Assembly: GCA_028290085.1 (NCBI GenBank)
Contig: JAQGKN010000180.1
Coordinates: forward strand, 1 to 5,406
Source: Hyphomicrobiales bacterium
GTDB lineage: Bacteria > Pseudomonadota > Alphaproteobacteria > Rhizobiales > Beijerinckiaceae
DNA length: 5,406 nucleotides
Direction: 5' to 3'
In this document: positions 1 to 5,406 of the stretch, one piece after another
Layout: every line of letters begins with the position of its first letter
Position numbering within the stretch: the first letter of the stretch is position 1
Translations under genes and position numbers: made by a program
Notes under the pieces: generated by a model
The model's database searches: none
Told to the model about the DNA's origin: nothing
The model's input: only the letters and a program-made list of their open reading frames with translations

Positions 1-1228
1 TGATGAACGTCTGCAGCCGCGCGTGGATGAAGTGGACTAGCGTTGGCGCCGGGCCGTCGACGTCTACAACAATTGCGTGTTCGTCTTCGGCGGGCACTTC
101 GAGCACACTCAACTGATCGCCGAGCAGTGCGGAGGGCATGAAATGGCCCTTGCGCCTTTCCAGCCGCGCCGCGATGAGCGCGGGGGCGCCGCGCAAATGC
201 ACCACGCGGCTTCTCCTGAAAGAAGGAACGATGACATCTCTATAGCGCCGCTTCAGCGCAGAACAGGCGACGACGACGTCAGCCCCCTCTGCCTTCCTGC
301 GCGCGAGATCGTCGCAAATGGATTGAAGCCAGGGCGCACGATCGTCATCCGTGAGGGGCGTGCCAGAATGCATTTTCGCCTTCATGGTGTCCGAATGCAG
401 ATCGTCGGCATCGAGAAACGACCAGCCTAACCGCGCGGCGAGCGCACCGCCGATCGTCGTCTTGCCGGAGCCCGACACGCCCATCAACAAGATGAGGCGA
501 GGACCGAGCACTTCCGCGCGCGGCGCGGCTGCTTCGTCTACGAGCCACACGGCACTTTGTTGCGACGTCACGCGCGTCGCTGGAAGCTCGTCGCCTTGTG
601 CAATGCGCGAAAGGATCTCTGCCTTTCCCGAACCCTCCGCCATGAACAATAGGCCCCGGCAGGACGACAGCGCGTCGAACGTCAGCGTGACGCGGGGCAC
701 GAAGGGCGCGAGCCCCGGATGATCCACGCCGACCACCCATTGGCTTTGCTCGCTCGCGGCTGCGGAGCCCGGAAAGATTGACGCCACATGCCCGTCAGGC
801 CCTACGCCGAGCAGTACGAGATCGAACAGCGTATCCGCACCGCGCGCGGCCGAGAAGCTGCGGAGCTCCGCATCGTATTTCTGCGCCGCCGCGTGGACGT
901 CGATCGCGTCGGTAGGCACAGCATGGATGTTTTCCTTCCGCGCGTATCGATCGAGGAGCAGCCGCCGGGCCTCACGCATATTGCTGCGCTCGTCGATCGC
1001 CGGCACGAAGCGCTCGTCGCCAACGAACCAGTGCACGCGCGGCCACGGGATGCGGGAGACCCAGGGATCGCGGCCCAGCAGGTCATAAACCCGGCGCGGC
1101 GTCGATCCGCCGCTCAGGCAGATGGACGGCACCGCGCAGCTGGCCTCGATCGCGGCGACGATCGTCTCTGCCGCGGCTTCGGCGAGCGCAGATGCGTCGG
1201 GAAAAATACGCCAGCGGGCGTCGGTCAT
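1..1228 (-). CDS. pgl-gntK: Bifunctional 6-phosphogluconolactonase-gluconokinase fusion (3' end cut by window edge)
   Basis: I translated the minus strand codon by codon from the ATG at 1228 to the window edge. It gives 409 residues with no stop, so two enzymes lie in one frame. Residues 1-234 are a cytosolic 6-phosphogluconolactonase (6-phosphogluconolactone to 6-phosphogluconate): SGGSTP at 39-44, WFVGDERFVP at 67-76, and GVGPDGHVASIFPG at 141-154 with the likely catalytic His147. Residues 243-409 are a GntK-type gluconokinase (gluconate + ATP to 6-phosphogluconate): P-loop GVSGSGKTT at 250-258, FLDADDLH at 271-278, TDDDRAPWL at 293-301, CSALKRRYRD at 322-331, and RKGHF at 359-363 followed by LLGDQLSVLEVP. 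The linker of about 10 residues is rich in Ala, Pro and Arg. Met249 lies inside the kinase and has no ribosome binding site before it, so separate initiation looks unlikely. The ATG overlaps the zwf stop (TGATG). A GAGG at 1236-1239 sits 7 bases upstream. The kinase half already has a full family length, so only a few residues should be missing. Confidence 0.93.
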   Translation of the reverse strand, partial: MTDARWRIFPDASALAEAAAETIVAAIEASCAVPSICLSGGSTPRRVYDLLGRDPWVSRIPWPRVHWFVGDERFVPAIDERSNMREARRLLLDRYARKENIHAVPTDAIDVHAAAQKYDAELRSFSAARGADTLFDLVLLGVGPDGHVASIFPGSAAASEQSQWVVGVDHPGLAPFVPRVTLTFDALSSCRGLLFMAEGSGKAEILSRIAQGDELPATRVTSQQSAVWLVDEAAAPRAEVLGPRLILLMGVSGSGKTTIGGALAARLGWSFLDADDLHSDTMKAKMHSGTPLTDDDRAPWLQSICDDLARRKAEGADVVVACSALKRRYRDVIVPSFRRSRVVHLRGAPALIAARLERRKGHFMPSALLGDQLSVLEVPAEDEHAIVVDVDGPAPTLVHFIHARLQTFI

Positions 1229-2757
1229 CAGCCGGCCTCGCGCCAGTGCTGCCCGTCGCGCGCCAGTAGCTCCTTTGCGGCGTCAGGCCCCTCGCCGCCG
1301 GCCGCATATGGCATGAGCCCGTCAGTGCCCGCGTCACGCCACGCCCGCAGGAAAGGCTCTACGGCGCGCCAGCCGGCCTCAATGCTGTCGGCGCGCTGGA
1401 ACAAAATGTTGTCGCCGCGCATGCAATCATAGAGCAGCGTTTCGTAGCCGGTTTTCGGCTCGGCGCGGAAATAGTCGCGATAGCAGAAATCCATCTGCAC
1501 GCCACGGATCGATATGGACAGACCGGGCACCTTGGCGTTGAATTGCAGCGAAATACGCTCGACCGGATCGATGCCGATCACGAGATAATTATCGGCGAGA
1601 TCGGCTACCGGCATCGTCTGGAACATGGAGAGAGGCGCCGTCCGGAACTTGATCGCGATTTCGGTCCGCTTGCAGGCGAGCGCCTTGCCCGTGCGCAGAT
1701 AGAAAGGCACGCCCGCCCAGCGCCAATTGTCGATCTTGAGACGCAGTGCGACAAAGGTTTCGGTTCGGCTGTCGCGCGGAACATCCTCCGCGTCACGGTA
1801 GTCGGGAACTTGGTGTTCACCGGCCTGCCCCGCCGTGTATTGACCCCGCACTGAATTGCGTAGTGCCTGCTCTGGGGATTGAGTCTCGATTGCAGAGAGG
1901 ACCGCGGCTTTGGCTGCGCGGACCGTATGTGCGTCGAACCGCGAGGGTGGCTCCATCGTCACCAACGACAGAAGCTGGAAGAGATGGTTTGGCACCATAT
2001 CGCGCAGCGCGCCGGTGGCGTCGTAGAACTTGCCACGCCGTCCGACCGACAGCGCCTCGTCGACGCGGATCTCCACGTGCTCGATGTGTTCGCGATTCCA
2101 GATCGGCTCGAACATGCCGTTTGCAAAACGCAGCACGAGCAGATTCTGCACTGTCTCCTTCCCGAGATAATGGTCGATGCGGTAGATCTGATGCTCGCTC
2201 AGGGTTTGCAGGAGCTGCGCGTTGAGCTCTTGGGCGGAGCCGAGATCGACGCCGAATGGTTTTTCCACCACAAGGCGCCGCCACGCGCCAGCCTTCTGCT
2301 GCGTCAGCCCGAGGCGCCCGAGCTCATTGGCGATCGGAGCGAAGGCCGCAGGCGGTGTCGCGAGATAGAAGAGGCGGTTGCCTTTCGTGCCCCAGTCATC
2401 CTCATGCCTTTGCAGCTCATCGCGCAGCCGCTCGAACGAGCCCTCGTCCTCGACATCGGCGCTGACTGCGATGAGTTTCTCGAAGAGGCGACGCGCGATG
2501 TGATCATGAATTGTCTGGGTCGCGAATTCACGAAGGCCCATGTAATAGCGCGTGCGCAGCTCTTCCGTGGAGACGTCGCGACGCGCAACGCCGACAAGCG
2601 CGAAGGGTTCGGGCAGCAGACCGGATGCTGCGAGATTGTAGAGTGCGGGAATGACCAGGCGCTGCGCAAGATCGCCGGTTGCCCCAAAGAGCACGAAACA
2701 GCAGGGATCCGGCTGCGTGAGTGCGTTGTCTTCTGCGATGTTCGATTGCATGTCCAT
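1228..2757 (-). CDS. zwf: Glucose-6-phosphate 1-dehydrogenase
   Basis: This is a 509-residue cytosolic enzyme, a normal length for bacterial Zwf. It oxidises glucose-6-phosphate to 6-phosphogluconolactone, the entry step of the oxidative pentose-phosphate and Entner-Doudoroff routes. The Rossmann motif FGATGDLAQR is at 24-33. Arg59-Arg60 after the second strand fits binding of the NADP 2'-phosphate (inference). EKPFG is at 165-169. The active-site signature RIDHYLGKE is at 193-201, with catalytic Asp195-His196. DMVPNHLFQ at 253-261 carries the second active-site His258. The open frame continues 195 codons upstream, but that part lies over gnd in another frame and is a shadow. The ATG at 2757 was chosen because AAGGAG lies 11 bases before it, the protein then starts just ahead of the first beta strand, and it overlaps the gnd stop by one base. 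A second ATG two codons later is possible. The stop overlaps the start of the lactonase-kinase gene. Confidence 0.97.
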   Translation of the reverse strand: MDMQSNIAEDNALTQPDPCCFVLFGATGDLAQRLVIPALYNLAASGLLPEPFALVGVARRDVSTEELRTRYYMGLREFATQTIHDHIARRLFEKLIAVSADVEDEGSFERLRDELQRHEDDWGTKGNRLFYLATPPAAFAPIANELGRLGLTQQKAGAWRRLVVEKPFGVDLGSAQELNAQLLQTLSEHQIYRIDHYLGKETVQNLLVLRFANGMFEPIWNREHIEHVEIRVDEALSVGRRGKFYDATGALRDMVPNHLFQLLSLVTMEPPSRFDAHTVRAAKAAVLSAIETQSPEQALRNSVRGQYTAGQAGEHQVPDYRDAEDVPRDSRTETFVALRLKIDNWRWAGVPFYLRTGKALACKRTEIAIKFRTAPLSMFQTMPVADLADNYLVIGIDPVERISLQFNAKVPGLSISIRGVQMDFCYRDYFRAEPKTGYETLLYDCMRGDNILFQRADSIEAGWRAVEPFLRAWRDAGTDGLMPYAAGGEGPDAAKELLARDGQHWREAG

Positions 2758-3737
2758 CAGGCTGACGGCTCCTTGTGTCCTCCGAATGCATTGCGCATCG
2801 CCGAGAGCAGCTTGTCGGCGAATGTGTGCTCCTTGCGCGAACGAAAACGCGCATAGACCGATGCCGTCAGAACTGGCGCGGAAACTGCCTCGTCGATGGC
2901 TGCGTTGACAGTCCAGCGTCCCTCGCCGGAATCCGCAACGCGTCCCGCGTAATCCTCGAGCGCCGGGCTTTTCGCGAGCGCCAACGAGGTGAGGTCGAGA
3001 AGCCACGAAGAGATCACGCTGCCCCGCCGCCACACCTCGGCAATGTCGGTGAGGTCGAGGTCGAAGCGATGATTTGGCGGGAGTTCGTCCGAACCGGCGT
3101 TCTTCAAAATGTCGAACCCTTCCGCGTATGCCTGCATCAAGCCGTATTCGATGCCGTTGTGGATCATCTTCACGAAATGGCCGGCGCCCGAGGGACCCGC
3201 GTGCAGATAGCCGCGCTCGACCCTCGGGTCCCTGCCCTCCCGGCCCGGCGTTTGCGGGATGTCGCCGGGCCCAGGCGCAAGCGTCGCAAGCAAAGGATCG
3301 AGGCCCTCGACAATCTCGGGTTCGCCACCGATCATCATGCAATAGCCGCGCTCAAGTCCCCAGATGCCGCCACTCGTGCCGATGTCGACGTAATGCACAC
3401 CGCGCTGGCGCAGCATGGCCGCGCGCCGCACATCGTCCTGCCAGAAGCTGTTGCCACCGTCGATGATCACGTCGCCCTCAGCGAGCAGCGGCGAGAGCTG
3501 TGCGATGGTCTGCTCCGTGGGATCGCCCGCAGGAAGCATGATCCAGATGGCGCGCGGCGGCGCGAGCGCCGCGACCAGTTCGGAGAGAGAAGCAGCCGCG
3601 CGCAGGCGCTCCAAGCCGAGCGCTTGCGCCGCTATCGGCGATTGATCGTAGACAACGGCGCTATGCGAGGGCTCGGCGAGCAGCCTGCGCACCATATTGC
3701 CGCCCATGCGACCCAAGCCTATTACACCTAATTGCAT
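2757..3737 (-). CDS. gnd: 6-phosphogluconate dehydrogenase, decarboxylating, short NAD-type
   Basis: This 326-residue protein oxidatively decarboxylates 6-phosphogluconate to ribulose-5-phosphate. It belongs to the short 6PGDH group (about 300-330 residues, YqeC/GntZ-like) and not to the roughly 470-residue form of Escherichia coli. The dinucleotide motif GLGRMG is at 7-12. Asp31 at the end of the second strand (VVYD) is the acidic residue expected for NAD and not NADP (inference). Further motifs are IDGGNS at 92-97, [12 protein letters not shown] at 121-132, and [19 protein letters not shown] at 184-202, with the expected catalytic Lys190 and Glu197. The C-terminal helical part has GEGRW at 271-275, ARFRSR at 296-301 and FGGH at 318-321. 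The insert [16 protein letters not shown] at 155-170 fits my recollection of this short family. The ATG at 3737 has GGAGG 5 bases upstream. An in-frame TTG four codons earlier would start over that site, so I rejected it. It is the first gene of the operon. Confidence 0.96.
   Translation of the reverse strand: MQLGVIGLGRMGGNMVRRLLAEPSHSAVVYDQSPIAAQALGLERLRAAASLSELVAALAPPRAIWIMLPAGDPTEQTIAQLSPLLAEGDVIIDGGNSFWQDDVRRAAMLRQRGVHYVDIGTSGGIWGLERGYCMMIGGEPEIVEGLDPLLATLAPGPGDIPQTPGREGRDPRVERGYLHAGPSGAGHFVKMIHNGIEYGLMQAYAEGFDILKNAGSDELPPNHRFDLDLTDIAEVWRRGSVISSWLLDLTSLALAKSPALEDYAGRVADSGEGRWTVNAAIDEAVSAPVLTASVYARFRSRKEHTFADKLLSAMRNAFGGHKEPSA
2769..2774 (-). promoter_or_regulatory. Ribosome binding site of zwf inside the gnd 3' end
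   Basis: The minus strand reads AAGGAG, 11 bases before the zwf ATG, within the codons for the C-terminal Lys-Glu of Gnd. It supports the start at 2757 over the ATG two codons later and over the long in-frame extension. With the TGATG overlap it is the expected layout for coupled translation. Confidence 0.7.
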
Positions 3738-3740
3738 CCC

Positions 3741-3747
3741 GACCTCC
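3741..3747 (-). promoter_or_regulatory. Ribosome binding site of gnd
   Basis: On the minus strand the sequence reads GGAGGTC, with five bases between the GGAGG core and the ATG at 3737. It fixes this ATG as the start, because the alternative in-frame TTG at 3749 lies on the other side of the site. Confidence 0.85.
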
Positions 3748-3782
3748 AAGATGAGGCGTCGTGCTTCAGATTAGATCGGTAT

Positions 3783-3807
3783 CCGCCTGAAGCTTGCCTC
3801 AGGGCGG
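3783..3807. repeat. Imperfect inverted repeat over the predicted gnd transcription start
   Basis: The plus strand reads CCGCCTGA (3783-3790), an 8-base spacer, and TCAGGGCGG (3799-3807). The arms are complementary apart from one extra base. It lies just downstream of the candidate -10 box. It could be an operator for a repressor or a hairpin in the 5' leader. It is not followed by a T-run, so it is not an ordinary terminator. Confidence 0.5.
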
Positions 3808-3835
3808 TACTTAGGACGCAAACTTCCGGCGCCAA
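3808..3835 (-). promoter_or_regulatory. Candidate sigma-70 type promoter of the gnd-zwf-pgl-gntK operon
   Basis: On the minus strand TTGGCG (3830-3835) and TAAGTA (3808-3813) are separated by 16 bases. A start would fall near 3801, giving a leader of roughly 65 bases before gnd. The match is moderate and was found by eye. Alphaproteobacterial promoters often diverge from the consensus, so this is a hypothesis. Confidence 0.3.
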
Positions 3836-4014
3836 GCCGTGCGCGGCAATGAGCGTTCAGGACAGCTTGGGCTCTGCGTGATCGAAAAAAATTAGACGTC
3901 TGGATAGTTGTCGTGATCGCCCATCGGATCCAACCTCTTCAGGGCTACCCGCCGCATCTAAATATCCTGCGACGGCGCCAAATTCATCAGCGAGAACACG
4001 AAGTTTAAGTAGGT

Positions 4015-4020
4015 GGAGGA
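4015..4020 (+). promoter_or_regulatory. Ribosome binding site of the cupin gene
   Basis: GGAGGA lies 8 bases before the ATG at 4029. It is a strong match at good spacing and fixes the start of the secreted cupin protein. Confidence 0.85.
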
Positions 4021-4028
4021 CCATCGCC

Positions 4029-4433
4029 ATGAACTTAAAATCCATCCTGGCTGCGGCCTGCCTTGCCGTTGCGACACCGGCTGCTGCACAAGGCCCGGGT
4101 GAAGCCGTTATTCCGAACTTCGACCGCGCGATACCAAACATTCCCGGCAAGTCTTTGGTCGCCGTCGTCGTCGACTATTCGCCGGGCGGTGCATCGGCCG
4201 CGCACACGCATGCGAAATCGGCCTTCATCTTTGGATACGTCGTTTCTGGCGCGATCGAAACGCAGGTCGAAGGCGAGCCAGTGCGAACCGTTCGCGCCGG
4301 CGAGAGCTTCTATGAGAATCCGGGTTCGCGTCACGTTGTCAGTCGGAATGTGAGTTCGACAGAGCCGGCGAAGCTGCTCGCGGTGTTCGTCGTCGACACG
4401 AATGATCGCGTGCTCACTACGCCCGATCATTAA
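4029..4433 (+). CDS. Secreted small cupin-domain protein
   Basis: This is a 134-residue single-domain cupin with a predicted Sec signal peptide: Lys4, a hydrophobic core at about 6-16, and an AAA|Q cleavage site after Ala20. The mature protein of about 114 residues should be periplasmic. First cupin motif: HTH at 59-61 followed by AKSAFIFGYVVSG. Second motif: GESFYENPGSRHVVSRN at 91-107, with His102. The glutamate usually found three to four residues after the HxH is absent (Ala65/Phe66), so a metal site, if present, would rest on His59, His61, His102 and some other ligand. I recall close relatives with the same AKSAF pattern, so this is probably a subfamily trait and not a mutation. The substrate is unknown. 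The gene is divergent from gnd, convergent with the HD gene, and shows no operon partner in the window. Confidence 0.88.
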   Translation: MNLKSILAAACLAVATPAAAQGPGEAVIPNFDRAIPNIPGKSLVAVVVDYSPGGASAAHTHAKSAFIFGYVVSGAIETQVEGEPVRTVRAGESFYENPGSRHVVSRNVSSTEPAKLLAVFVVDTNDRVLTTPDH

Positions 4434-4510
4434 CTGACCGCCATTGTGACCGGAAACTTGTTCACGCGTCATGTCTTTTCAAAGGCCACTCGAGCCGTAG
4501 TTCGCTGAGG
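4434..4510. other. Short convergent intergenic spacer
   Basis: This is a 77-base gap between the stops of the cupin gene and the HD-domain gene, which face each other. I looked for a hairpin with a T-run on either strand and found only weak four-base stems (for example GTGA/TCAC and AGCC/GGCT). No terminator is called. Confidence 0.6.
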
Positions 4511-5406
4511 CTATTGTCCCATCTCCCAGCGCGATGTCCGCATCAGATTGCTGAAGTCCCTGCGACGGAAATTAGGATCCTTATAGGCCATTACGTCGGC
4601 CAAACCGGTGCCTTGCGTGGTCTCAGGACGGTGCTGCAGACTGTCATAGAGGGTTTGCAAGAAACTTTCCGCGAATTGTGACGGACGCGGATAAGCCGTG
4701 ACGACGGCGCTTCGCTGCGCCGCGGTGAAGTCGTCATAGCCTGCGCCGACAAGGTCCATATTGGCTCCTTCGGCAAGAAGTGCAGCGGTGGCGAACAGAT
4801 GTCTTGAAATTCCATTCGTCGTATGGAGTGCAATCGCAAGCCAGACTCTCTGTGCATCAGCTTCCGGAATGCCGTGACTACGCATGAAATCGCGTGCAGC
4901 ATTCGCTCCATCCACTTCATAGCGGAGGTGGCTTTCTCCATAAGCTGCCGTCAGCCCGTAATCGTGAAACATTGCCGCGACGAAGAGAAGTTCCGGGTCA
5001 AACCTCACACCCCGGCGCCCGGCGTTCATGGCAGCCCAATAATAAACCCGCATGGAATGTTGGAACAGCAAATCGCCTTCGGTGTTACGAACAACCTGAG
5101 CTGCGTCGCGCGCCAATTTACTCTCAGGAACTCTTATTCCTGAAATCTCATGACTGACTGCCTGGATGATCGTGCGGCTAACGTCGGAGGAATCGTCATC
5201 CACGACGGCAATGGGGATGTCTTTGATAAGTTGGCCGAGGTAGGGCTGTGGGTAGAACACGCCGTAAATGATAGGCGCCAGAATAATCAGACCGAAGGTG
5301 CTACGATCACTGATGATGCGTCTATATTCGTCGGTGAATGCTCGAACAATGCTAATCCTGTCCGGCCTGTGTTGCTGAGGCGCTTCAGTGGGTTTTGACA
5401 GCGGGG
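4511..5406 (-). CDS. HD-domain protein fused in frame behind an ABC-2 permease N-terminus (5' end beyond window)
   Basis: The minus-strand frame is open from the right edge to the TAG at 4511-4513: 297 residues in the window and no ATG, GTG or TTG before the GTG at 5260. Numbering from the edge, residues 17-84 look like the start of an ABC-2 type permease: RAFTDEYRRIISDRSTFG, a membrane helix at about 36-51 (LIILAPIIYGVFYP), QPYLGQLIKDIPIAVVDDD and SRTIIQ. From about residue 85 it becomes an HD-domain protein of the cyanamide hydratase-like group: GIRVPESKLARDA, then LLFQHSMRVY with His116, AAMFHDYGLT with His147-Asp148, RYEVDGANAARDFMRSHGI, VWLAIALHTTNGI, YDDF and AYPR. HD proteins of this kind are usually metal-dependent hydrolases; the substrate here is unknown. 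The HD part is near full length but has lost its own start. The frame has no stop or shift. A domain placed after the first permease helix would face the periplasm if the permease topology were kept, which is odd for an HD enzyme. Confidence 0.8.
   Translation of the reverse strand, partial: PLSKPTEAPQQHRPDRISIVRAFTDEYRRIISDRSTFGLIILAPIIYGVFYPQPYLGQLIKDIPIAVVDDDSSDVSRTIIQAVSHEISGIRVPESKLARDAAQVVRNTEGDLLFQHSMRVYYWAAMNAGRRGVRFDPELLFVAAMFHDYGLTAAYGESHLRYEVDGANAARDFMRSHGIPEADAQRVWLAIALHTTNGISRHLFATAALLAEGANMDLVGAGYDDFTAAQRSAVVTAYPRPSQFAESFLQTLYDSLQHRPETTQGTGLADVMAYKDPNFRRRDFSNLMRTSRWEMGQ
5150..5406 (-). pseudogene. N-terminal remnant of an ABC-2 type permease, joined to the HD domain
   Basis: About 85 codons match the beginning of a drug/lipid-type ABC-2 permease (YhhJ/YbhR-like): a basic cytoplasmic tail, the first membrane helix, and the start of the large extracytoplasmic loop with IPIAVVDDD and SSDVSRTIIQ. 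The remaining part of such a permease, about 300 residues including five further helices, is absent and is replaced by the HD domain. Whether the join is a deletion scar or a functional fusion cannot be decided here. Calling it a permease remnant rests on recognised family wording, not on a search. Confidence 0.6.

Larger units (their letters stand above)
3738..4028. other. Divergent intergenic region between gnd and the cupin gene
   Basis: This 291-base region separates gnd (minus) from the cupin gene (plus). It holds the gnd leader, the candidate promoter and inverted repeat near gnd, and the cupin ribosome binding site at the other end. A run of seven A lies at 3885-3891. On the minus strand a 21-codon ORF (3892-3957) starts with ATG 7 bases after AGGA, but nothing else supports it. 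For the cupin gene a weak TAAATAT at 3959-3965 could be a -10 box, with only a poor -35 partner. The region is lower in GC than the operon (48% by hand count over 3961-4020). Confidence 0.7.

Noticed and set aside
788..1432. 214-residue plus-strand ORF
   Set aside because: It is antisense to the lactonase part and the end of zwf, Arg/Ala-rich, and without motifs.
1879..2856. 325-residue plus-strand ORF
   Set aside because: It lies antisense to zwf, whose motifs are unambiguous. Long antisense frames are common in GC-rich genes, and it shows no recognisable domain.
1228..3342. Single 704-residue minus-strand frame that could read as a larger Zwf fusion
   Set aside because: The first 195 residues are the out-of-frame shadow of gnd. 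They have no family motifs, and the Zwf start at 2757 has its own ribosome binding site.
2775..3731. 318-residue plus-strand ORF
   Set aside because: It is an antisense shadow covering almost exactly gnd, with no domain motifs.
3892..3900. Palindrome AGACGTCT next to the T-run as a terminator
   Set aside because: The stem is too short to form a stable hairpin, and no gene clearly ends there.
3877..3919. Direct repeat CGTGATCG (3877-3884 and 3912-3919) as paired operator sites
   Set aside because: Only 8 bases match, with no palindromic structure or promoter alignment. Chance is a fair explanation.
3857..4150. 97-residue minus-strand ORF across the gnd-cupin gap
   Set aside because: Its first part is antisense to the cupin signal peptide and it has no motifs. 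Only its later section is mentioned, as a possible remnant in a finding.
4035..4472. 145-residue minus-strand ORF opposite the cupin gene
   Set aside because: The plus-strand frame has a signal peptide, both cupin motifs and a strong ribosome binding site. This one is its shadow.
5258..5260. GTG as the start of the HD-domain gene
   Set aside because: It lies inside the first membrane helix of the permease-like segment, and the frame with matching permease sequence continues upstream to the window edge.

Overview
The window looks like a chromosomal segment of a GC-rich alphaproteobacterium, probably of the Hyphomicrobiales/Rhizobiales. This rests on the style of the Zwf and Gnd proteins and on the codon use; it is an inference, because no database search was possible.

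From about 3740 down to the left edge, the minus strand carries one compact operon for the oxidative pentose-phosphate branch. It reads gnd (short, NAD-type 6-phosphogluconate dehydrogenase), then zwf (glucose-6-phosphate dehydrogenase), then one long frame that fuses 6-phosphogluconolactonase to gluconokinase. Both internal junctions are TGATG stop/start overlaps, so translation is probably coupled. Together the proteins convert glucose-6-phosphate to 6-phosphogluconate and on to ribulose-5-phosphate, and also bring free gluconate in at 6-phosphogluconate. The fused protein holds the two activities that produce 6-phosphogluconate from different sources. It runs off the left edge only a few codons before its expected end.

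The stretch 3738-4028 is a divergent intergenic region. It holds a candidate gnd promoter, an imperfect inverted repeat over the predicted transcription start, and a possible very small ORF. A short secreted cupin protein follows on the plus strand (4029-4433).

The right end (4511-5406, minus strand) is an open frame that enters from beyond the right edge. Its first part resembles the N-terminus of an ABC-2 type transporter permease, including the first membrane helix. Near 5150 it passes in frame into an almost complete HD-domain protein resembling the cyanamide hydratase-like group. The frame is intact but the architecture is not one I recognise, so it could be a deletion-born chimera, a real new fusion or an assembly join. 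Base composition at this end is clearly lower in GC (45-48% in three 60-base lines counted by hand) than in the operon (72% in one counted line). No RNA genes, CRISPR arrays or insertion sequences were seen.
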